20,339 nt of DNA. It comes from CAYYKK01 sp964467935 (lineage in GTDB: Bacteria; Myxococcota_A; Polyangia; Polyangiales; Polyangiaceae). The position numbers and the translations under genes were made by a program. How positions within the stretch are numbered: the first letter of the stretch is position 1; the number at the start of each line of letters is the position of its first letter. The DNA lies in NCBI GenBank assembly GCA_964467935.1, contig CAYYKK010000115.1, forward strand, positions 1 to 20,339, given 5' to 3'. The notes below the pieces were generated by a model that saw nothing but the letters and a program-made list of their open reading frames with translations, was not told where the DNA came from and ran no database searches. This document shows, piece by piece, positions 7,246-14,358 of the stretch.

Positions 7246-8446
7246 AGTTACGTTTACAAATCGAGGCCTCGAACGACCCGCTGACGCGTCCGTCCGGGCC
7301 TTCGACGTGGACCACGCCCGCCACGCCCGACGTCGCCGGCGGCGGCGTCGGCGTGGGGCCGCCGTTCGGCGGGGGGTTCTCCGTGAGATCGGCGTACGTG
7401 AGCTTGACGTAACCGCGCATCGGCGCGCGGGTGAGGTAGCGGACCTGGAAGAACTTCTCCCCCGTGATGAGATCCCACCCCTCGAAGAGCGTCGGAGCGA
7501 ACACGCTCGCGGGTTTGCGCGACGTGCCGAGCGGCAGCGGTCCGACCTGCACCTGGCGCCCGGGGATGCCGCCTCCTTTGTCCGAGAGCCAGCGCGACGC
7601 GGCGTCGCAGCTCACGTGCTCCGCCTCGTAGAGGTTCATCGCGTTCACCGTCGCCCCGTTCTTGCCGTCGTCGAAGACGAACACGAGCGCGCTGCGGATG
7701 GGGAACGTCTCGTCGCCGAAGGTCGCGGTCGCGGGGCCCTGATCGGGGACGCTCGGGTGCGACTTGGCGAGGAGCTCGAGCGCGCTCGGGCACACCGTCA
7801 CGTCGACCGTTCCGGCGCCCGTCACGACCGTCGGGACCTTCGGATCCGGGTTCAAGAGGGCGCGCTTGAACTCGACGCGGAGCGTGGGGTTCTCCGACGT
7901 GAGTGACGAGAGGTGCGCGCGCGCGGCCGACGGATGCGCCTCACGCCAGTCGGCGTTGTCTCCCGGCAACGAGAAGTCGTACGTCACGGGCGTCGTCGTG
8001 TCGGCGTAGAAGTCGCCGGTCGGCCCCGCGTCGAGGCGCACCTCGAGCCAGGCGGCCTTCTTCGGATAGAGGTCCTCGCAGGTCTGCGCTTCGCTCGCCG
8101 AGGCGACCACGTGGAGCCAGCCGTGCTCCTCCACCGCGACGGCGTGCTTGAGGACGGGATGGTTCGCGTTGTAGGCGAGCGTCAGCGGTCCCGAGGGCGG
8201 CAGCTCCGGGAACGTCGTGGAGAGCTTCGACGCGGGGCCGAAGCGAGGCGGCTCGGTCGTGCGATCGAGCGACGGGTCCTCGTTCGGCTTCGAGACGCAC
8301 GCGGCGGACGACACGACGACCGACCCGACGACGGCGAAGCCGAGCGCGAGCCTGCTCCCCGCGGCGGCGCGCGAGAGGAGGTGGCGGCGCGCGCGCGGCG
8401 ACGCCGAACGCGGCGGGGTCAGGGCGGAGCTGAGTGCTTCTTCCAT
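7241..8446 (-). CDS. exported protein of unknown function, probable Tat-type lipoprotein
   Basis: This is a 401-residue protein of no family I recognise. The N-terminus has a basic stretch with twin arginine, ARRHLLSR (R20-R21). A hydrophobic segment, LALGFAVVGSVVVSSAAC, follows, with a lipobox-like cysteine at C50. The pattern fits a Tat-exported lipoprotein, though serine at the -3 position of the lipobox is unusual. The mature part is rich in strand-like segments (GWLHVVASASEAQTC, TVDVTVCPSALELLA, RSALVFVFDDGKNG) and has about five cysteines, suggesting a periplasmic or outer-membrane beta-rich fold. A proline-rich stretch (PPPNGGPTPTPPPAT) precedes the final strand domain and a C-terminal CKRNW. 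ATG 8446 is the most likely start: sequence before it in the same frame is antisense to the downstream genes. It converges on hemC and diverges from a small Cys-rich lipoprotein gene 54 bases away. Confidence 0.75.
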   Translation of the reverse strand: MEEALSSALTPPRSASPRARRHLLSRAAAGSRLALGFAVVGSVVVSSAACVSKPNEDPSLDRTTEPPRFGPASKLSTTFPELPPSGPLTLAYNANHPVLKHAVAVEEHGWLHVVASASEAQTCEDLYPKKAAWLEVRLDAGPTGDFYADTTTPVTYDFSLPGDNADWREAHPSAARAHLSSLTSENPTLRVEFKRALLNPDPKVPTVVTGAGTVDVTVCPSALELLAKSHPSVPDQGPATATFGDETFPIRSALVFVFDDGKNGATVNAMNLYEAEHVSCDAASRWLSDKGGGIPGRQVQVGPLPLGTSRKPASVFAPTLFEGWDLITGEKFFQVRYLTRAPMRGYVKLTYADLTENPPPNGGPTPTPPPATSGVAGVVHVEGPDGRVSGSFEASICKRNW

Positions 8447-8500
8447 GCTCGCTTTCGACTCGGGTTGCGTATTATCAGACCCGCACCCGCGGAGGAAACG
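8447..8500. promoter_or_regulatory. divergent intergenic region, probable shared promoter zone
   Basis: These 54 bases separate two divergent lipoprotein genes and hold one of the few AT-rich patches nearby. It reads TATTAT at 8470-8475 on + and GATAAT-like on -, either of which could be a -10 element. No convincing -35 was found at normal spacing for either direction. GGAGGA at 8491-8496 is the ribosome binding site of the + strand gene. Confidence 0.35.
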
Positions 8501-8704
8501 ATGTCGATGCGCCTGTGTGCAGCTCTCTTGTTCGGCTCGATCGTGGCGGTGCTCGCTGCGGCGGGCTGCAGCAACGACACCTCGAAGGCGGGCTGCAATC
8601 CGGACGACTGCACCGCGGTGAAATGCCCCGATGGCGACCGGCGCGCGTGCCTCGACGGCGCGTGCGTCACCGATCCCGCTCAGGTCTGCGCCTCGCCGAC
8701 CTGA
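8501..8704 (+). CDS. small cysteine-rich lipoprotein (67 aa)
   Basis: A strong GGAGGA ribosome binding site four bases before ATG 8501 fixes the start. The 67-residue product begins with a short basic n-region and a hydrophobic core (ALLFGSIVAVLAAAGC), then a lipobox-type cysteine at about residue 23. The mature peptide is only about 45 residues and contains six further cysteines in CNPDDC, VKC, RAC, GAC and QVC contexts. It may be disulfide-knotted or metal-binding. I do not recognise a family; small Cys-rich lipoproteins like this are common in myxobacterial genomes. A hairpin 25 bases after the stop may end its transcript, implying a single-gene unit. It is divergent from another predicted lipoprotein. 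The longer open frame upstream is antisense to that gene and was not used. Confidence 0.7.
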   Translation: MSMRLCAALLFGSIVAVLAAAGCSNDTSKAGCNPDDCTAVKCPDGDRRACLDGACVTDPAQVCASPT

Positions 8705-8728
8705 GCGCCGCGCGACGGCGCATCCGGT

Positions 8729-8751
8729 GACCCGCGCGCGCGGCGCGGGTC
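8729..8751 (+). terminator. perfect 9-bp hairpin after the small lipoprotein gene
   Basis: GACCCGCGC at 8729-8737 pairs perfectly with GCGCGGGTC at 8743-8751 across loop GCGCG, in the 87-base gap before the GH57 gene. There is no T-run, so it may be a hairpin-only or Rho-assisted terminator, or a barrier protecting a transcript end. Confidence 0.45.
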
Positions 8752-8791
8752 GGGGCTCGACCGCGGCGCTCCACCTGCGTAAGAGGGCCAC

Positions 8792-10381
8792 GTGCACGTC
8801 GCCTTCGTCCTCCACGCCCACCTGCCCTACGTGCGCCACCCGGAGCACGAACGCTCCATCGAAGAGCGCTGGCTCTTCGAGGCGACGTGGGAGTGCTACC
8901 TCCGCATCGTCGACGTGATCGAGCGACTGCCGGAGCCGGAAGGGCCGGTGCTCACGCTGAGCTTGTCGCCGACGCTGCTCGAGATGTTCGCCGATCCGAT
9001 GCTGCGACGACGGCGCGACGACCACCTGGCGCGGACCTCCGCCCTCGCCGAGCGCGCTCGCGCGTCCGGCGCCTTCGGGGGATGCGAGAAGGCGCTCGAC
9101 CACCACCTCGCGTCGCTCGCGCGCGCGCGGAGCACGCTCGATCGCTTCGGCGGAGATCTGACGCGCGCCTTCGTGTCGCTGGCGGAGCGCGGGCGCGTCG
9201 AGCTCACGACGACGACGGCGACGCACGCGTACCTCCCCGGCCTGAAGACCGGCGCCGCGGTCCGCGCGCAGCTGCGGCTCGGTCGTCGCGCGTTCGAGCA
9301 CCACACGCGCTGCCCCCCGTCGGGGCTCTGGCTGCCGGAGTGCGCGTACGAGCCGCGGCTCGGTCCCGATCTCGCGCTCGCGGGCGCCCGCTTCGCGGTG
9401 CTCGACGCGCACGGCCTCGAGCTCGCTCGGCCGCGCCCTCCCTTCGACGTGTACGCGCCGATCCTCTCGTCGACGGGCGTCGCGTTCTTCGGTCGAGAGC
9501 CGGAGGCGTCGAGCGCGATCTGGTCGCGGCGAGAGGGATACCCGGGCGACCCCGCCTATCGCGAGTTCTATCGCGACGTGGGCTTCGACGCGCCGCGCGA
9601 GGTCCTGGGCGACGAGATCGGCCCGAACGAGCGGCGCCTCATGACCGGGCTGAAGCTCCACGCGATCACGCGTGAGGAGCCGAAGGCGCCGTACGATCCC
9701 GAGCGCGCCGAGGCGCGCGCGCGCGCTCACGCGCAGGCGTTCGTCGCCGAGGTCGGCGAGCGGCTCACGCGGGCGCGAGACGCCGGCGCTCGAGAGCCGA
9801 TCGTCGTCGCGCCCTTCGACGCCGAGCTCTTCGGCCACTGGTGGTACGAGGGACCGACGTTCCTCGCCGAGGTGCTGTCTCTCTGCTCCGGCGCGCCCGG
9901 AGCGCCGCGCGCGACGTCGCTCGGCCGCTACCTCGAGCGCTTCCCGGAGCTCGCCGTCGCCGAGCCCGCGACGTCCTCTTGGGGGGAAGGCGGCTTCGGC
10001 GCGGTGTGGACGCACCCCGCGACGGCGCGCCTCTGGCGACACGCCCATCACGCCGAGGTGCGCGTGCTGGAGGTGGACGCGGTCGTCCGCGACACGCTCG
10101 CGAGCGAGAAGCGGCGGCGCGCGCGGATCCAGGCGATCCGCGAGCTGCTCCTGCTCGAGTCGAGCGACTGGGCCTTCATGCTCCGGCAGGGCGACACGGC
10201 CGAGTACGCAGACATGCGCGTTCGGCTGCACGCTTCACGCATCGATCGGCTCACCAAGCTCGCGCTCACCGAGGCGTGGAGCGACGAGGACCACGCGTGG
10301 CTCGCGAGCGTCGAGGCGCACACGCCGCTCTTCGCCGAGCTCGACGACGACGCGTACGCCCACGTCTTCGATCCTTGGTGA
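8792..10381 (+). CDS. GH57 1,4-alpha-glucan branching enzyme
   Basis: The 529-residue protein matches glycoside hydrolase family 57, branching-enzyme subgroup (with DUF1957). Family members cut alpha-1,4 links in glycogen-like glucans and re-attach the pieces as alpha-1,6 branches in the cytoplasm. Visible conserved regions, in order: HAHLPYVRHPE (8-18); GLWLPECAYEPRLG with the nucleophile glutamate E183; PFDAELFGHWWYEGP with the catalytic acid/base aspartate D343; and SSWGEGG near 402. The C-terminal helical part (REISD-like ESSDWAFMLRQGDTAEYA) matches the branching-enzyme end. The length fits the short bacterial form of about 520-530 residues. The start is GTG 8792, since homology begins at once (MHVAFVLHAHLP), with AAGAGGG at 8781-8787 as ribosome binding site. 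No other glycogen genes are in the window. An amylopullulanase-type GH57 is less likely, given length and the WWYEGP motif. Confidence 0.9.
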   Translation: MHVAFVLHAHLPYVRHPEHERSIEERWLFEATWECYLRIVDVIERLPEPEGPVLTLSLSPTLLEMFADPMLRRRRDDHLARTSALAERARASGAFGGCEKALDHHLASLARARSTLDRFGGDLTRAFVSLAERGRVELTTTTATHAYLPGLKTGAAVRAQLRLGRRAFEHHTRCPPSGLWLPECAYEPRLGPDLALAGARFAVLDAHGLELARPRPPFDVYAPILSSTGVAFFGREPEASSAIWSRREGYPGDPAYREFYRDVGFDAPREVLGDEIGPNERRLMTGLKLHAITREEPKAPYDPERAEARARAHAQAFVAEVGERLTRARDAGAREPIVVAPFDAELFGHWWYEGPTFLAEVLSLCSGAPGAPRATSLGRYLERFPELAVAEPATSSWGEGGFGAVWTHPATARLWRHAHHAEVRVLEVDAVVRDTLASEKRRRARIQAIRELLLLESSDWAFMLRQGDTAEYADMRVRLHASRIDRLTKLALTEAWSDEDHAWLASVEAHTPLFAELDDDAYAHVFDPW

Positions 10382-10396
10382 CGCGCTCGACCTGGC

Positions 10397-12646
10397 TCAC
10401 TCGACGCGGACGCGCTGGATGACGTCGCCCTCGCTGACGAGGTCCCACGGTCCGCTCGCCTTGCCGACGATCGCGTAGCCGCCGTCGAGGTGCGGGTGAC
10501 GAGCGCGCATCACGAAGAGCTGGCTCGACCCCGTGTCACGGCCGGCGAGCGCGACACCGACCGAGAGGGTCTCGAACGGCAAGGGCGACGTCTCGCAGCG
10601 GAGGGGCAGGCGATCGGGCGGCCCGCCGAACCCGTCTCCGTGCGGCGAGCCGAACTGCACCACGAACGACGGATCGACCCGGTGGATGACGTTGCCGTCG
10701 TAGTAGCCGGCCTTGGCCAGATCGACGAAGCGCGCGACCGCGACGGGCGCGAGCGACAAGTCGAGGGCGATGCGCAGCTCCCCCTCGTCGGTGTCGAGGA
10801 CGAGCGTCGTCTGTCGGATGAGCGGCGGTGAAGCGGAGACGAGCGCCAGCTCGGGAGGTTCGGGGCCGGCCGTCGCCGGCGCGGGGCAGGCGCGCTTGCT
10901 CCCCGTCAAGAGGCCGAGCGCTCCCGCCGCGTGCTCACGGACGACGGGATAGGTGGACGCGCAGAGCTCCTCGAGCTTGGGGGAGACGTCCTTGATCGCG
11001 AGCGCACCCAGCGCGTCGACGACGGATCCGAGCAGCTCTGGATCGTGCTCTCGATCGGCACGGTCGAGGGCGGCCTTCAGCGCCTTCACGACCTCGACCG
11101 ACGGCGGACCCGAGGTCTCCTCGGGGTTGCTCACGGCGTCGTCCTTCGCGCCCGGATCGCGCGCGGACGCCTTCTTCTTCTTCTTCTTCTTGGGCTCGTC
11201 CTTCTGGCTCGCGAGCCTCGGGGCCTTCGCGATCTGGTCGGCGGCGGTGGCGACCACGCCGGACTCCTTCGCGCCGAGCGCCGCGAGGACGATCTTCGCC
11301 GGGTCGGGCACCTCCGCGTGACCCGAGAGCAGCTCCAGCGCGGCCTCGCGCGTCTTGACGTCGGGATCCGAAACGAGCTTCCCGAACGCGTCGAGGCGGG
11401 CTCCTTGGAGGCTCCCTTTGCCGACCACCTCGACGAGCGCACGCGAGCCGATGGGTCCTTTGTCCAGATCGCATGCGACGAGGAGCGGATCCTTGAAGTT
11501 CGCGTCGGCCAAGAGCTTGGCAGCCCCGCAGCGCAGCGTGACCACGCGTCGGCGACCCGCCGCCGACGCACCGTCGGGTGGGGTGAGCGCCGCGAGGGCG
11601 GTCAGCGTGTCCTTCGCGTCGTTCACGCTCTTCAGCGAGCCGAGGATGGTGAGCGCGACGTCGAACGGATCGCCGCCCGCGGCCGCGACCTTGGCCTCGG
11701 GCGAGAGCTTCCGCAGCGCGTTGACCAGCGACTGTTGACCGTCCAAACCGAGACGCGCGATCGCCCTCACCGCCTCGACGCGCTCGGGCCCGGTGAAGGA
11801 CTTGTCGCCGAGCAAGACGCGCTCGAGGTGCGGGAGGGCACCGCCCTTGGCGTGCGCGAGCGCGCGAATCGCGAAGAGCCGGAAGTCGGACTTGTCGGCG
11901 AGCCGGGCGGAGGCGACGTCCAAGAGGCGCGTGACCACGCTGGGCGGCACGTTCTCCGCGCGCGCGATGGGGAAGAGCGCCTCCGGCACCGCGGGCGACG
12001 ACGCGCTGCCGGCGGCGAGGGTGAGCAAGGTCGCGATCGTCTCCTCTCGCAGGCGCTTCTTCACCCCCACGAGATCGCCGAGCGCGAGCGCCGCGATCGC
12101 GGCGCGCGGCTTGGAGCTGCCGAGCCACGCGGCGAGCGTCGGCTCGCTCGTCGCGGCGCCGCAGCGCCCGACCGCGCGCGCGATGGCGGTGAACGGATCG
12201 AGCGACGCGCCCTTCGGCGCCGCCGCCTCCGCGTCAGGGAGATCGAGCGCTCGCGCGACGAGGGCCGACACCGTCTCCTCGCGGGCCGCGTCGCACGTCG
12301 CGCCGAGCCCGTACGCGGCCCACGCGATCACGTCCGGATCCTCGTCGGAGAGCGCGCGGAGCAGGCTCGCGCGCGCCGCCGGCGTGGCGATGCGGGCGAG
12401 GGCCCGGGCTGCGGCGCGCCGCACGTTCGGATCGCGACAGGTCCAGTCGTCGGCCGAGATATCGCCCGGAGCGCGTCGCTGCTCGGCGCCCTCGATGCGA
12501 CGGAGCCGCTCTTCGGAGCTCGACGCGGCCGGTGCGCCGCTGCCGACGGCCTTCGCGCTCGGCAGTCCCGCGTCGGCCTGCTCCGAGCGCGAGGAGCAGC
12601 CCATCGCGGACGCGGCGAAGAGGAGGATGGCGAACGAAGATCTCAT
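10397..12646 (-). CDS. HEAT-repeat lipoprotein with C-terminal cyclophilin-type peptidyl-prolyl isomerase domain
   Basis: The 749-residue protein starts with a signal peptide and lipobox (FAASAMGC, lipid cysteine C17). A Ser/Ala-rich linker follows. Alpha-helical HEAT-like repeats run over about residues 70-590 (for example RRAAARALARIATPAARASL and VREHAAGALGLL), interrupted by a lysine run at 486-492. Residues about 612-749 form a cyclophilin domain: TTLVLDTDEGELRIAL, the catalytic-type arginine in VIHRVDPSFVVQFGSP, then GSSQLFV and LDGGYAIVGKASGP. Cyclophilins speed cis-trans isomerisation of prolyl bonds. The HEAT part probably binds partner proteins, so the protein may be an envelope folding helper anchored in a membrane. 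The start is ATG 12646, overlapping the upstream DUF218 gene stop by four bases (ATGA), so translation is likely coupled. It is convergent with the GH57 gene, 15 bases apart. Confidence 0.88.
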   Translation of the reverse strand: MRSSFAILLFAASAMGCSSRSEQADAGLPSAKAVGSGAPAASSSEERLRRIEGAEQRRAPGDISADDWTCRDPNVRRAAARALARIATPAARASLLRALSDEDPDVIAWAAYGLGATCDAAREETVSALVARALDLPDAEAAAPKGASLDPFTAIARAVGRCGAATSEPTLAAWLGSSKPRAAIAALALGDLVGVKKRLREETIATLLTLAAGSASSPAVPEALFPIARAENVPPSVVTRLLDVASARLADKSDFRLFAIRALAHAKGGALPHLERVLLGDKSFTGPERVEAVRAIARLGLDGQQSLVNALRKLSPEAKVAAAGGDPFDVALTILGSLKSVNDAKDTLTALAALTPPDGASAAGRRRVVTLRCGAAKLLADANFKDPLLVACDLDKGPIGSRALVEVVGKGSLQGARLDAFGKLVSDPDVKTREAALELLSGHAEVPDPAKIVLAALGAKESGVVATAADQIAKAPRLASQKDEPKKKKKKKASARDPGAKDDAVSNPEETSGPPSVEVVKALKAALDRADREHDPELLGSVVDALGALAIKDVSPKLEELCASTYPVVREHAAGALGLLTGSKRACPAPATAGPEPPELALVSASPPLIRQTTLVLDTDEGELRIALDLSLAPVAVARFVDLAKAGYYDGNVIHRVDPSFVVQFGSPHGDGFGGPPDRLPLRCETSPLPFETLSVGVALAGRDTGSSQLFVMRARHPHLDGGYAIVGKASGPWDLVSEGDVIQRVRVE
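11171..11191 (-). repeat. (AAG)7 tract coding for seven lysines
   Basis: Seven perfect AAG codons on the minus strand encode a polylysine run inside the HEAT-cyclophilin lipoprotein, flanked by charged linker sequence (DEPK before, ASARDPG after). It marks a flexible linker between HEAT blocks and could vary in length by slippage without breaking the frame. Confidence 0.85.
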
Positions 12647-13215
12647 CGCGCCCTCGAGGCAGAGGTCGCGTCATCCAGCGCTGGCAGGAACGCCCCGCCG
12701 AAAGGGCCCGCGCGGTCGAGCGTCTCGAGGTCGAGGCGGAGGCTCAGCATCTCGTGCACCGCGCGCCGGGCGCGCGTGGCGAGGGACGGCCGGGGCTCGT
12801 CGATCGACAGCGCCTCCGCGTGCACCCCCACGCGCTGGAAGTTCGCGGCGGCGCGCGCCTGATGCCAGCTGCAAGTCGCGATCGCGACGCGGATCGCGCT
12901 CCCACCCCGGCGAGCGCGGAGCAGCGCTGCGGTGTAGATGGCGTTCTCCGCGGTCGTGAGGGAGCAGAGCTCGACGAGGATCGCCTGCGCTGGCACGCCG
13001 AGCGTGATGAGGTGCTCGCGGAGCCGCAGCGCCTCGACGTGCCCGCTCCAGCGTCGTCCCCCGGACGCGACGACGACGCCGGCGATCCCCTGCGCGAACG
13101 CGTCACGCGCAGCGGCGCAGCGCCTCGCCGCCGCGCTCGACAGCGATCCGCCCGGCTCGACGCGACAGCCGAGCACGACGATGGCGTCCACCTCGGGCTC
13201 GATCGACGCAGGCAT
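12643..13215 (-). CDS. DUF218 (YdcF/SanA-like) family protein
   Basis: The 190-residue protein shows the DUF218 pattern: AIVVLGCRVEPGGSLSSAAARRC at 11-33, VVVASGGRRWSGHVEA with invariant SGG, then GVPAQAILVELCSLTTAENA with the conserved TTAENA. The late segment VAIATCSWHQARAAANFQRVG corresponds to the family's histidine/arginine region. YdcF in E. coli binds S-adenosylmethionine and SanA affects envelope permeability, but the family's chemistry is not settled. Unlike many members, no membrane helix is visible; the protein looks cytoplasmic and single-domain. ATG 13215 is the first plausible start and has no Shine-Dalgarno sequence. Instead a TATAAG element lies six bases before it, so the message may be leaderless. 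It follows the sigma-32-like gene by 43 bases and overlaps the HEAT-cyclophilin gene by four. Confidence 0.85.
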   Translation of the reverse strand: MPASIEPEVDAIVVLGCRVEPGGSLSSAAARRCAAARDAFAQGIAGVVVASGGRRWSGHVEALRLREHLITLGVPAQAILVELCSLTTAENAIYTAALLRARRGGSAIRVAIATCSWHQARAAANFQRVGVHAEALSIDEPRPSLATRARRAVHEMLSLRLDLETLDRAGPFGGAFLPALDDATSASRAR

Positions 13216-13221
13216 GCGCCG

Positions 13222-13244
13222 CTTATATACCGGCTTTGGGCCGG
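13222..13244 (-). promoter_or_regulatory. hairpin plus TATAAG element between the sigma gene and the DUF218 gene
   Basis: Read on the minus strand, a five-pair hairpin (CCGGC, loop CCAAA, GCCGG; plus-strand 13230-13244) lies 14 bases after the sigma gene stop. It is followed by TATATAAG. TATAAG (13222-13227) matches the -10 consensus at five of six positions and ends six bases before ATG 13215. No -35 is visible. The hairpin may attenuate read-through from the sigma gene while TATAAG gives a new, nearly leaderless start. Confidence 0.4.
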
Positions 13245-13258
13245 GACGGCGACGAGCG

Positions 13259-14080
13259 TCAGGCCGCTCGGGGCTGGTCGGCGACCAGCGCCTCGATCCG
13301 CTCGCGCATCCGCCGCTTCGCGCGCTCCTCGATCTGTCGCACGCGCTCCTTGCTGATGCCGAACTGCTTGCCGATCTCCTCCAGGGTGAGCGGGCTCTCC
13401 GTCAACCAGCGGCTCTCCATGATCTGGCGCTCGCGCGGTGGCAGCTCCTCGACCGCGCTCGCGAGCGCTCGGCTGAGCCGCGTGCGCTCCTCGGCTCCGA
13501 CGGCCTCCTCTTCCGGCGAGGGACCATCGGCGGCGATGCGATCGAGCGGAGCGAGGCCCCCCGGCTCTCGGCCCTCGAGGTTCACGTCCCGGGCCGCGAG
13601 CAAGGGGATGAGCATCTCGGCGCGCTCCACGGGGAGGCCGCTCGCCTCCGCGAGCGCCTTCGGATCGCGCTCACGCGTCTTGCGATAGAGGCGGAGCGCC
13701 CGGCGTTCGTGCTTCGACGCGCCGAGACGCACGATGCGGTAAGCGCGCACGACATAGTCGCGGATCTCCGCGCGGATCCAGTACGCGGCGTAGGTGACGA
13801 GGCGACAACCGCGATCCGGATCGAAGCGGTCCGCCGCCTTCAGCAGCCCGATGTTGCCCTCCTGGATGATGTCCTCCGCCGGGATGCCCCAACGGCGATA
13901 CTCGAGCGCGATCGTCATCACGAACGGCAAGCACGCCTCGATGAGCCGTTGCCCCGCCGCGTTGTCCCCAGCGCGCCACCGCGTCACGAGGTCGCGCTCG
14001 ATCTCCGCGCTGAGGGCCTTTCGGCTCCCGAGCTCAGCCCTATAGGTCGTCAGTGCGCTGCGTTCCCAGGCTGCGGTCAT
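13259..14080 (-). CDS. sigma-32-like (RpoH family) RNA polymerase sigma factor
   Basis: The 273-residue protein is a group 3, heat-shock-type sigma factor that directs RNA polymerase to a special promoter set. Region 2 (about 53-118) contains EDIIQEGNIGLLKAADRFDPDRG followed by VTYAAYWIRAEIRDYVVRAYRIV. The aromatic and basic residues there melt and contact the -10 element. Region 4 (about 205-265) has LPPRERQIMESRWL and the helix-turn-helix TLEEIGKQFGISKERVRQIEE for -35 recognition. Region 3 is partial, and there is no region 1.1. The RpoH box between regions 2.4 and 3 (QRKLFFNLR in E. coli) reads ERRALRLYRK and is diverged. That is consistent with the SigB/C/D/E-type paralogues known in Myxococcus rather than a one-to-one RpoH. 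ATG 14080 is chosen for its AGGAGG site four bases upstream, although the frame opens 11 codons earlier. It heads a same-strand run with DUF218 and HEAT-cyclophilin genes. Confidence 0.9.
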   Translation of the reverse strand: MTAAWERSALTTYRAELGSRKALSAEIERDLVTRWRAGDNAAGQRLIEACLPFVMTIALEYRRWGIPAEDIIQEGNIGLLKAADRFDPDRGCRLVTYAAYWIRAEIRDYVVRAYRIVRLGASKHERRALRLYRKTRERDPKALAEASGLPVERAEMLIPLLAARDVNLEGREPGGLAPLDRIAADGPSPEEEAVGAEERTRLSRALASAVEELPPRERQIMESRWLTESPLTLEEIGKQFGISKERVRQIEERAKRRMRERIEALVADQPRAA

Positions 14081-14358
14081 GAGGCCTCCTGTCGAGCCTT
14101 CCCCCGATCCCATTGCGCCTTCTGCATGCGGGATGCCGCGCGCGCAGCCCGCGGGTGGAGCGCCGTTGGCGCGCCGCGCCGATCCAGGAAGCTCCGCCTG
14201 ACCCGTCCTTCGCCGCGCATTTCGGAGGGACGCGCCCGCACCGACCCGCGCGCGCCGTTTCGCGCAAACGTTGCCGGAGCGCTCCCCAGCCGGAAAACCT
14301 TTCGCGAGTTCGCCGCTCTCTCAACCTCGAGACAGCGGCATGCTAGAAGTCATTCTCG
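14081..14358. other. divergent intergenic region between the sigma gene and the S41 protease gene
   Basis: This 278-base stretch is the longest gene-free part of the window. Apart from the sigma gene ribosome binding site it shows no RNA gene and no conserved small protein. Open frames here encode Arg/Pro-rich sequence typical of noncoding GC-rich DNA. A possible -10-like TGCTAGAAG at 14341-14349 lies just before the protease TTG start, with no good -35. Regulation of both genes should lie here but is not resolved by eye. Confidence 0.5.
14085..14090 (-). promoter_or_regulatory. Shine-Dalgarno site deciding the sigma factor start
   Basis: A perfect AGGAGG on the minus strand lies four bases before ATG 14080. 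The earlier in-frame ATG at 14113 lacks such a site, so the shorter 273-residue product is preferred. Confidence 0.7.

Noticed and set aside
8447..10231. Upstream extension of the minus-strand lipoprotein frame
   Set aside because: It runs antisense through the GH57 gene and is Arg/Glu-rich; the signal peptide begins at ATG 8446.
10931..12862. Long + strand frame antisense to the HEAT-cyclophilin gene
   Set aside because: Arg/Glu/Gly low-complexity product with no motif; the minus strand carries clear HEAT and cyclophilin sequence.
14113..14346. Short + frame in the sigma/protease gap
   Set aside because: Arg/Ser-rich, no ribosome binding site, ends against the protease start; more likely noncoding.
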